A DNA stretch of 64,000 nucleotides from Anticarsia gemmatalis (taxonomy: Eukaryota > Arthropoda > Insecta > Lepidoptera > Erebidae): contig NC_134776.1 in the NCBI RefSeq assembly GCF_050436995.1, positions 16,843,001-16,907,000 on the forward strand. The letters are read 5' to 3'. The notes beneath the pieces were generated by a model that saw nothing but the letters and a program-made list of their open reading frames with translations, ran no database searches and was not told where the DNA came from. The first letter of the stretch is position 1, and every line of letters starts with the position of its first letter. A program made the position numbers and the translations under genes. Positions 13,301 to 25,300 of this stretch are shown one piece after another.

Positions 13301-16300
13301 ATCGAATACATAATTCGCGTAAACCCATCTTAATTTTTTGCCTGTCATACTTAATGCTGACTTTTCTTGTTTAGTTTAGTAACATGGTTTTAATATACGA
13401 TCTATTGATTTCTCCCTCCCGTCGCCTCGTGAAACTAAAACACACACACATACACAGACGAAGCAACAGGTGATTGAGCGAACGTACACAATCGTATCCT
13501 GCATTTTTATGAGCCCCTGGTATTTCATATCGGTGCGATTGTAACTTCACTGTGCTGGCCGCCTCTAAATCAATTCAGATTTAACACTGTTGCCAATCTT
13601 CGCTAGATGAAGGTTAAACTCTTGGCTAATATCTTGGCGACAACATTCCGCAATACATTGCGAAGTTTATACATACAATTTAAAATAAAAACACGGTTCT
13701 CCGTCGTAGCACGTAGACTCAAGTCCTACGACGTAGCAATTTCATGAAAAGGCAGCAGAAATCAAAGTGTCCGTCATCGATACTGATATAATAATATAAT
13801 AAACTACACAAGAATGTCAGTTGATCTAATCACTGAAAACATGATTTAAGATTATATTACTAGACAATTTTTTTTAAATATTAAATGCTAAACGAGACGA
13901 CGAAGTAAAAAGCAGACATGTATTTTTTTTTAAATAAAATTATTCATTTTAAACTATTACACGGTTTTAATTTTACATCTCGGATAACAATCAGAGATTA
14001 TATTTTTTAATTAATCCTATCAAAAACGATCACTGTCTGCCGCGTAAAGGGTTTCATTATTTCGCATGGCTCTCGTAGCGGGGGCGTAGCTCAGCGGTAG
14101 AGCATCCGACCACGAGTCGGAAGACCTCGGTTCGAATCCGAGTGCCCTCACTTCATTATCCGACTTAGCCGCCTTTTTGAGTTTTTTATAAATATATTTT
14201 TAGATTGTATTTGCAATATTACACTAAATTTGATAGAATTGAGTTATTTTGGTTTAACATGTACAGAGATTACTTTTTTTAAGGTTTTAAAAGAATATTA
14301 AATATAGCATTGTTAAAAAAAGAAAAAACTACCATAAGGTATTGGTTTGACTAAAGTAATGTGCTTGCTTTCTGCAAAGTGGTTTGTATTAATCAGAACA
14401 TTTTTATAGTTATTACTAGCGAACTGGCCCTACTTCGTCCGGATATATCACAATTTTATAATGTTGTTTCCATTTGTGAGAGAATTTTGATCCCATACAA
14501 ACCTTGTCCTAACAGTTACAAACATATTAAAAAATAAATTTCCAATTTAGTTTAGTTGTTGTAAAGTTATGCGCGTATAGAATAAAGAAACTAATTCTGA
14601 TAAAATATTATTTACATCTAATGGTTGTTTTTTAATGTCAGTTAAACTTTCTTACATTTTTGTGATAAAAACTACCAGTGTTAAATTTGGTTAAGTTAGA
14701 GGCGGCCAGCACAGTGAAGTTAGAATCGCTCCGATATGAAATACCAGGGGCTCATTAAAATGCAGAGTTCGTTTGAATATCACAATTTTAAATTAGCAGA
14801 GTATGAGCTTGAAGGCAAACAAATTTTTCTAATTTGTAATAAAAATGTCAGAGCAATTATACAAGAATTTGAGCATATACTATATAGGAGATGGCACATT
14901 CAAATCGTCCCCTATCTATCCCCTAGCATTCAAGCAACAGCGTACACGATTCATGGCTATGACGGAAATACGCAAACAATTATACCTCTGATTTATTGTT
15001 TACTCCCAGATTAAAGACAAAACATCTATGAAATTGTTTCAAGGTTAATAAAAGCTGTATTCCCTGATTGGCAGATGAAAAAAATCATCATCAAAATGAA
15101 AAGTGCATCGAAAATTCCATATAAAGGGATGTTTTTAACATTTGAATCGCTGTTTATTCCCAAAAGCCAAACATTTAAAAATTTCAACTGCAGTGAAAAA
15201 TAGACACGTGGCGAGGTGTGTAGGCCTTGTACGATTGCCCAAACAATACTTGGCCAGTGGTCTAAAGTACGTAATGAATAAGAGTCCACAAAGCAAAGAA
15301 ATATCCAAATTGAATCAATATAGTGGACTAAAAGAGCGAATTTTCAAAAGATCTGCTGTTGTTTTGAAAGGATTCGAACAACAAATAACCTCTAAGGCTG
15401 GCATAGTAGGTTGAATCGATTTATAGGAAAAAATAACCCGACTGTGGCCCATTTATTAGATATATTAAGCAAAAAAATCAAAATAGCAGACATGTACAAA
15501 AATAATACCAAAATGTCGAAAAGATATATGGAAATTAATAATGAAATTAAATACACAATTTCTCAACTAAATGAAAACTACATATCTATTGGTCGTTGTA
15601 TCGAGATTATGACTCCGTTCTCTTATAAGATTTAATTTAGAAAAACATCAAACATTAAGATTGGTAAGGATGGGACTTTAAATTTTTTTTCGTTAATATG
15701 TGTATTTATTTTATCTTTTGTTCTAATTACCAGCGTTGCAATGAAAATATAGGGGAATTATTTGATATATTTGGTCTGGATTTTGTCTGTCAGTCATCTG
15801 TCTCCAGGCTGTATATCAAGAAACAGTTACTTTTTCTTTGTACGCCACCAGTTACGCAGGAATAGGTTTATTCCTATTCTTACGTAACTGGTATCGTAAA
15901 AAGAAAATTATGTTTTATTCGTAACTACGTAACCAAGTATCGTATTGGGGACAAACCTAATCCTTCGTAACTGGTATCGTAGAGAGAGACTTTATTATTC
16001 CATTAAAACCAGTTACGAACTTCCGGTTTCGTACGTGGCCGAAGGAATACTTTCAGATGGCAACACACCATATCCGATGCATTGCCTAGGTTTAATAAAT
16101 ACATACGTATACAACAAAGTAATTTCCATTCAAATCCGACCCGTACACGTGGATGTTCCACAGCAGGTACAAATAGACAAAAACCTTAAAGAAATGGCAA
16201 ACTAACCTTATTGTAAGATCACTTAAATGATCAACCTATGACTCACAAATAAACATGGTTTGAATTACATGGCTCAAATAAAACGAGTCAACTTCTTTCT

Positions 16301-19300
16301 CGATTGATATAAATCACCAGATAATTAATCTCAAAAATTCTTCTAATCCATACGAGTACAATAGGATTGAGCTCGCAATGATAAGGTGGCAGTCTTAGGA
16401 CTTCCACCTTATTTTTTTTTTGTGAGCTCATCCACAGCGTAATTTTGGTAGTTCGCCTTTACGTCATTAACTTTCTTTAAAAGTTTGGCCGTTACGTCTT
16501 TTTCATCGTAGCTGAGTTCTTTATTACGCAGCCATTCTTGAATACTTGCTTTTCCCTATGCTGTGGTGGGTGTTTTTTCTTGGCGTCTTGAGTGGTAAGG
16601 AGCATTGTCCAGTACCACTACCGAATTTTCACCAAGTTTTTGTAAAATATTCTCAAACCGCTGCTCAAAGCGGTTCCTTGCAACTTATGTGCTGTAACCG
16701 CCCAACATAAAATTATAGGAAACATTGTTCTTTCAATATTTCCATATCCTCTAAGACCTTGAAAAGTTACATTATCTGGCCTTATCAGAATCCACCCATT
16801 CTCGTCAACACACTCACACACTCCGGCCGAAAGTAGCATCATCAAATTTACTTGATATAGTTTTTGGAAGCTCCCCATCTTCCAATAGGTCACGGCGAAG
16901 TCCATTCCATTATTTTTTTTAGTAACGCCCATACTGCCATTGTCTAGCCCTTCAGAAACGTTTTTGCTCTCAACATGTTGTCCACCTCCATTTGTGTGTG
17001 TCCAACGGATTATGTCATCTTTTAAGATGTCTACATAATATATACCGGTCATATGACCGGTGACTTCGCATATTTCTGGAGGTTCAGCTGAGTTCATCCA
17101 CCCCCAAAAAGTGCAAGAGATACGCCCACTGCGTCTGTTAGGAAGATTGTTTTCTTCATTGTATCTAGTGTTAGTACGATAAAGTGACATGTGCCCATCT
17201 TTATCCGACACAAAAATTTTTTCGTCCATAAACGTCACGTTATCATAATTGTGCTGTAAATATCTGTTGGTGAAATTTAGCCGTATCATTTTATGTCGAT
17301 CATTGAGAAAAGGTTTCCCGGCAGGTTCGCGATAACGGAGTCCAGCTTGAAATAATAAGTTTGATTGTCATCGGTTATTGTAGGTTTAGTTAATACATTT
17401 TAAGAAGAAGATAAGTTACTGCAATACGTTTTTATAAACGACGTTTTTTGTTTTTCCTTCCTTGGCCAGAACGTAAAGATTTTGTGGGTTTGAGACTCGT
17501 GAACACGCAATTGTCCAGGGGAAAATCAGTTTTTTTCCAAATTTACACCTGCAACTTTAAGCGTTTGCCCCTGAGCTTTATTTATTTGTTGTTGCAAATG
17601 CTGTTTTCAGAGGAAACTGCACTATTTTAAACTGAAACGAAAAACGGTTGAAATTATCGAAATACCGCCCCCGCCGCCTGCCTCGTTTACCTCGTGCGCC
17701 CCCCGCCCGCGCACTCTCTTTGCGCCTCAGCCGAAGCCCTTCCGGTAACATAGTTCGATTGTACAGTTCAATTGATCGCACAAAAAGGATTTAAAAATAC
17801 ACATCGTTCGATAGATCTGTCGTACCATCAAATGTCAATGATTTTAATCACACGCTCTAACGATCAATCGAACGAACAGTATTTTTCAAACATAATTGTT
17901 CGATACATCAGTCGAACTACGAGCAGGCATGATGTAAAGGTGCTTGTTGTTTGATGACAGCTAGAATGAAATACTAAATAAGTCTCAGTAGTAGAGGCAG
18001 TTTAAATATTTTATTGAAAGAATGTTTGTTAACACCAACAATCTTCGCCTTTCTCCATAAGGCAGTTGTCCCACCGCCAACGATGAACGAGTAACGAGTA
18101 GAGCTAGAATTCGAAACGAGTTGGCGAATCGCGGGGACCGACTTGCACTCACGAATTAAATCAATCGACAAATGCGATGAAAGGTTGTCGCCAATAAGGA
18201 TCTTGGGGCCATTTTTATCTTTAAAATATCGAAGCATGGTTGTCTTGACCCAATCATTAAATGTAATTGAATCAAACCAGCCAGAGGTGGTACAATTGTA
18301 TCGACAACCCGCGGGACCGTTCAACCTCCACGTGTCATAAACATGTTGGGATTTATATACAACATAAGGGGGTAAAATCGTCCCATCGGCAACAGCAGCC
18401 AGCATGAGAGAAGTAGAACCTATTGTGTGGTTTACGATTCTCTCAGGATATTTCGTGCTCCTTCTCACCAATACTTTTTTTCGGCCAGGATCGTCAGTAG
18501 CTATGTATACTGTTTCTGGCCGCCAATATTTCCCTTTGACACATCAATTGATGTGTCAAAGGTATTGATTATTTTCTATTTCGCTGATTTCAGGGTAAAT
18601 TTTCTCTTTCTCCTAAATCACGATCAACTTCAATTCTATTTTCCTAACCCCACATTTTGAAAATTATGCTTGCAAAATTAGTGTTGTGTTGGCGTCAATG
18701 ATGAATCGGTGCTATTTTAAAATTGTAATATGTTCTAAGGTGTTCATTGAAATTAGGCGAGGTGTCAAAGACGATTATTTTTGCATAATATTAATAATTA
18801 TTATTACGTTGATACAACTCTTTTTTTTGCTTAGCTTCGTGGCGATTCAGGCTTTATGCCTAATTCCGCCAATAACACAATATTACATAAAATATATCAA
18901 AAAATATTTTATTTATAGTCGAATTTTTTCGACTGCTAAGTAACCATCTTGAAACATATGTCTTAGAGGAATAATTCTTTCAAATATATATTTTTTGAAT
19001 CTTGAACCGTTTTCACTACGGAAGCCCTCAAGAATGTAATAATTTTCAACGTTTTTCCACATTTTTCATTATTTCTTCGCTCCTAATTGTTCTAGCCTGA
19101 TGTTATATAGCCGAAAGCCTACCTCGTTAAATGGTCTATTTAACACAAAAATATTTTTCAATCCGAACCAATATCTAGTTCCTGAGATTAGCGAGTTCAA
19201 ACAAACAAACTCTTCAGCTTTATGATATGTATATTTAGCTTTATAATATTAGTATAGATAGTCGATATAGGAGGATCGACGATCTGGCGAGGTGCAATTG

Positions 19301-22300
19301 GATGTTGTTGGATGTAGACGATACTAGCTGTTTACTTCGATCTTGTACCGCTCGGTTGATAGTTCCGCGCGATTATATGAACTTAGCCTTAAAGCTTACG
19401 ATAATTAATCACTATTAAGAGCAAAATATGGTTTTGCAACTGTCAAGTACGAGTCACTGTCAAAGAATGAATCGAATGACGGCTGAAATTTCATTCGGAT
19501 GTCCCCGCTCTTAAAAAATAAATCATCATGCCAATGTCAACATCAATTTCAAGTAACCTCATGTTAATTTGATTGTAAAGAAATTGACGATCAAACAAAG
19601 TGTGCGCCGTTATACAGGGTGTCCCGAAACTCAACGATAATTCGAGACAGGATGAAAGGCCAAGTCATACCGGTTCTAGGAAAAATAAAAAAAAAATTCC
19701 ATGTCACTTAGTTCAGCAATAATAGACACTTTTCGAAAAAGTTGAAATTCCACACCCTTGATCGCATTTTCAAGTCCTGTGATCAGCAATGTAACAATTT
19801 CGCTGTGTATTTTTGAATTTCGTGATCTTCATTAAATATGCTATTAATCGTAATACAAATTTATGCACAAAACATTGTTAATTTCATAAAAAAAGTAAAG
19901 TTTTAGTGAGTCATGGTTCACAAAAATATCGTAAGTTAACTTTGACGCTTCATATTGAAAAAAAAATGTACTACACTACCCTTGGCAAGTTATTTCAAAA
20001 GTTGGCGCATTTAATCAAGATTTCAAAATGGTGCAACAATTGCCACTATTCTTGCCATTAAAAATGTTATTTTTAATTGAACGACGAGTATCCTCGAAAA
20101 TGTATCGGACGCAGTGGTACAATTGTATGGCGTCCTCGTTCCCCCGATCTAAATCCAGTAGATATTTTTTACTGGGAATGCATAAAAGAAAAAGTCTATT
20201 CGAAATCAATAGAAAATCTATCAGAACTTCGCCAGAAAATTGACACAGCGTCAGAGGAAATAAATGCAAGGAATTTTGTTTGACTGGTGCAAAGGTCTTT
20301 TGTAAGGCGTTGCAGAGCCTGTATTCGTGCCAGAGGAAAACAATTCGGAATTACTTTAGTTTAAGGAGAACAATTAAATAAGAACGATGGTTCGTTCATT
20401 CTTTTTTTTTATTATTATTACCTATTATGTTTATTACATTAAATATTGGTTAGGGACTGACTCAATTACCTCTTTACTAAAAATAATTGCTTTCCTCTGG
20501 CACGAATACAGGCTCTGCAACGGCGTACAAAAGATCTTTTTACCAGTCAAGCAAAATTCCTTGCATTTAATTCTTCTGACGCTGTGTCAATTTTCTGGTG
20601 AAGTTCTGATAGGTTTTCTATTGATTTTGAATAGACTTTTTATTTTATGCATTCCCAGTAAAAAATATCTACTGGATTTAGATCGGGGGAACGAGGAGGC
20701 CATACAATTGTACCACTGCGTCCGATACATTTTCGAGGATACTCGTCGTTCAATTAAAAATAACATTTTTAATGGCAAGAAAAGTGGCAAGTGTTGCACC
20801 ATTTTGAAATCTTGATTAAATGCGCCAACTTTTGAAATAACTTGCCAAGGGTAGTGTAGTACATTTTTTTTTCAATATGAAGCGTCAAAGTTAACTTACG
20901 ATATTTTTGTGAACCATGACTCACTAAAACTTTACTTTTTTATGAAATTAACAATGTTTTGTGCATAAATTTGTATTACGATTAATAGCATATTTAATGA
21001 AGATCACGAAATTCATAAAAACACAGCGAAATTGTTACATTGCTGATCACAGGACTTGAAAATGCGATCAAGGGTGTGGAATTTCAACTTTTTCGAAAAG
21101 TGTCTATTATTGCTGAACTAAGTGACATGGAATTTTTTTTTTATTTTTCCTAGAACCGGTATGACTTGGCCTTTCATCCTGTCTCGAATTATCGTTGAGT
21201 TTCGGGACACCCTGTATACATATTGCTCGACTTGCGGATATAAAACTCAAAGGTGACTGATTGACTGACCTCGTGTGAAATATCAACGCACAGCCCAGAC
21301 AGACCACTGGACGGATCGGGTTGAAATTTGGCACGCTGGTAGATGTTATAACATAGGCATCCACTAAAAAAGGACTTCCTTTATAATAATATATTAAATG
21401 GTTACGAAAACGACAAATTGATTCTGTTTTCATAACTAGTTATGAAGCACGAAAAAAGAATCTTACGCCTAGTTATCAAATATCAGTTACAAACGTAGAC
21501 TGAAGGGACTTGTCGTGGGCACTGCCTTGCCCCCCCCACATATGTATATAGATTAGATATATTGCATATTATGCAAATCTTCGAAAAAAAACTGAGTTGA
21601 AAATAACGCCATCTATAAAACATTAACGGCAGTACCTAACCTCCCCTGTACAGTCGCGTTGTTGCGGGCCAGTAGCCGCCTGGAACTTGAGTAGATAGCG
21701 CTGAAAATAATCTCCTATATATTTATGAGAGCCTGGTACTTTCGCTCGAAATTTGTATGGAGCACCGTTAGAAATGGCAAAAGCAGAATTTCACATATAC
21801 ATACAAATATCAGTATCTATATGTAAAATCACGTGACTTTTAGGGCAATCTGAAATCTTCGAAAATTACACCAGGACATCATAAACCTGCAGGAGTTCTC
21901 CGTTAGCGCCATCTCTTCAACTACATGGTTACCAATAGCTCAGTAGCCTTAGAAACTTACAAGAAGCCAGGTGGTGTCTGAAATAGTTCAGAGATGGTGA
22001 CAGTGTATGTTTCAATCACTAGTACAATTTTATTGAATGTTTAGCAATTAATATTAGCAGTTGAACGCCGACAATTACTGTCTATATTTACAACCTTTTC
22101 ATATATCATTGTCTCTCATCACGGATCCAGGGCACGCTGAGCGATTTTTTTTATTTGGACACTGACTTGCCCGAGCCATTATTGTGCGAGTAGTGAAAAT
22201 TTGTTTTTACTTGTAACCGTTAACCTAATGTTCTATGACGTAGCCGTAGCGCCCGTAGCACTATCTACGAGGTACGAGTTCTTTCGTATAATTGAAATAA

Positions 22301-25300
22301 ATGTAAAATTACAGTCTGAGTTAAAAAAAAAGGATCCTTTCCAATCAAGTTAATTAAAAGTAACGTCACGTTCCTTTAAAAGTTACAGAAATTATAATAA
22401 TAAAGATGAAGAAAGCTTATATTTTTTAATATTATTGCTTATAAAGTACATTAGATCAATAAATAGAACATTACCACGCATTTGACATTTGTCTACATAC
22501 ATAGAGCACTGACATAGACATAGAGTACCGTCTTATATGTTTACTGTGGTCTTACTGAATGTCATAAATTTTACTAAAGTAGAATTTCGGGTGCTGGGCG
22601 ACCACTAGTAATTTTAAAATTACATCAAAGTAAAAAACAATATTTACTAGGTGGTAGGTTTCAAGCCAACTGCGAACTAATAAGAGACACACAAGTTTTC
22701 CTAATCGATAACAAATCACAGTTTTAGTTTTGAGAAACTTTAATTAGTCAGCCTAGATATTTTTTTCAGATATACAACTTTTTTACAATTTAATAATTAA
22801 GTTTGAGAACTTTCACCAGTGAACTCGCCTGTAGAGCAGTGTTGGGCAAAATGTAAATAACTATAAATGAACAATGACAATTACAAATTTGTAATTAGAA
22901 ACTTCAATTACAAATTACTTGAATTTATTGAAAAGTAATTCAATTAACAACTACAGTTAGTATTTGTAATTTGCAATAAAATGACTAATAATTCAATATA
23001 TATGTTCATTTATTAAAGAAGTGATTTATTTTTAATTACACTTTAATACTACTCATTGTTCAAACATTTGATCAGAAAGATTGTGAGATTTTTTAAAATT
23101 AATAATTGAAGCATATGAGAATAATCTCTCAACAGGGCCTGAAGATGGCATTAATAAGAAAGGTATTCAGTTTTCCCACACATAAAATGATAGTAGATAG
23201 TCATAACGGTTTTTGACAAACCCTGGCATGTCTTTTACGGATCTCAAACATTTTATTTTTTGCTAACCGACTCCCCATTCTCTGCTACAGTCGTATTTTT
23301 TATCATGTTTGAAGCTAACAATTTTACGTCTAGCATATCTATGTTCGTAAACTCTGACACTTTGTATAGAGTAGTGTTCTTGTTCTGTCCTTTCGACGGC
23401 GTTTTATGTATGATGTCTTTTCATATTTTTTTCTATTCTAATTACAGAATTTGCGTCTTTGTCGTTTTTCTTTTTCGATGGCGCTATGCAATGCATCGAG
23501 TCTACCTCCATAAAGCTGTGACCACTTTCTAATATTTTTGATCGCAATTTGTTGGATGTGGTTTATATATTATGCAAAGGTTAGATAGAAGGCTAATCAT
23601 CAAAAATAAATCAGCTGGTTAATAATTATGACCTTATTTATGATACGTGTTGGAGAGGTACCCGAACTCTTTGAAAAAATCTTATGTTTGTAAGACAATA
23701 TTTTTCATATCATAAGATAATTATCTCGTTACTTAACAAAAAAGCACATGACAAGCCACGCAACAGTGTTGCGAAATTTAATTGCATGGTAGAACTAAAA
23801 ATAACAATTGATTAATTGTCAACTGTAAAGTAACAAGTAACAACGAAGGATGTTAATTAATTTTGACTATTGGCACTCCATATTCTCTGTTAAAAATAAA
23901 AAAATACTAGTCAAAGAATTACTTCCATACGTTTATTAGTTGTTTTTACAGTTCCAAATTACTTGAACATAACCAATTGCATCATCGCCATATCTGCCTC
24001 TTGCCAATCTATAATAAATATAAAATAAATATAAAATAAATGGCCTTACGTATCTTGTTAGTTAACAAACACATAAATAAAAAAGGTTTAGTACATCTGT
24101 TCAAAAATCTATACTTGCAATAAAAATAAAATATTTTGGCCTCACGTATTTAGTTAGTAAAAAAATACAAATAAAAAGAGGTTCAAAGAGCGGTACCTTT
24201 AAATACATACGTTACCTACCTACCTAAAGCTACAAAACTTTAACACATATTTGTTGTTTTTAACGTACAAAATTAATGTTAAATAGATAGGTACTTTTAC
24301 TATTTGAGTGTTGCATTCTTCCATTACGACATTAGTTGGCAGTTATTTTGTTTTGATAAAACAATTTAGAACAAATAAACTACATATATTAAGCAGGAAA
24401 GTTTACTTACCTTTGCATTTTTATTTCTCGCATTTAGGAGGCAACCAAATCTCTGTTCGTTGATAAACAAATCGTTACCATTATTCCATCTATTTCAGGT
24501 GGATTATCCGATTGCACTTTTTCAAATCCTTCATCTATTTAATTAATGATTTAATTAATCGAATAATATTACACTATAAATGCAATAAGCGAACGAAGAC
24601 ACAACAAAATACTGCACAAGCTATTACACCTACTATAACGGCTGGCGACTTGATAATCGTTACGATTAATAAAATGAATTAATTGTAAACTGTTAGTTTT
24701 ACAATTAATCATTAATTGTTCCTGCAATTAAAGTTTATGTACAACAGTGAATGTCTTTTGGCTGATCTGATTATGTTTCTCGTAAATAAAATAGAAACCA
24801 GTTAAAAGTAAATAGATAATATTTTTATTTAGTCAGTCTAACAATACGCAATATAACTAAGTAGATAACGAAATACACACATTTTAGTTACATAATATAT
24901 TAAATCACAAGTATTATATGTTTTAATAATTCAGATTGAACTTTAAAGCAACTCTTTTTTCAAACATACTGTCAGACAATTAGTGATTTTAAATTGGTCA
25001 TGGTTGCGAAGGAAAACAGACGCTCCGCGGAGGCAGACGATGGCAATGGTGTATTCAATTTAATACAAACAGCTTTTATCTCTGGATATTGAACTAAAAG
25101 CTGAATTTCCTGACTTTCTTCGGCAAAAAAAAATAACGTTCACAACTCGGCTTTAGTCAAAGACGCAGCAGGAGATATAATGTCCGTCATAGGATATGTG
25201 TCGGAGTCATATGTGGCTCCATCAAAATTATGATTAATTGTTAGTTTTAATTATTTCGTAAAACAATAAAAAAATTTAGTTTCATTATTTTAATTGTATC

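Larger units (their letters stand above)
10556..16346. mobile_element. 5.8-kb palindrome with MULE transposase relics
   Basis: Arms 10556-13053 and 13849-16346 are reverse complements with almost no indels: any position p pairs with 26902-p across the arms. Only a handful of substitutions were seen by eye over 2.5 kb. Each arm carries a broken Mutator-like transposase, an intact-looking tRNA-like sequence and a block of aactggtatcgta-type repeats near the outer end. The spacer 13054-13848 holds a separate small element. No flanking target duplication was found. It may be a long-TIR MULE or two units joined head to head. Confidence 0.85.

Noticed and set aside
15945..16205. 86-residue ORF in both palindrome arms (10697-10957 mirror)
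   Set aside because: Open in both arms but without any recognisable motif; identical arms make the repetition uninformative. Not called as a gene.
10556..16346. Target-site duplication flanking the palindrome
   Set aside because: Flanks gaactgc and tccatac do not match at 7-10 bp; none claimed.
18686..18943. 85-residue hydrophobic ORF
   Set aside because: Low-complexity AT-rich reading (Ile/Phe runs) with no family resemblance.
23260..23532. 90-residue hydrophobic ORF inside the hAT element
   Set aside because: Antisense to the likely transposase direction and without motifs.
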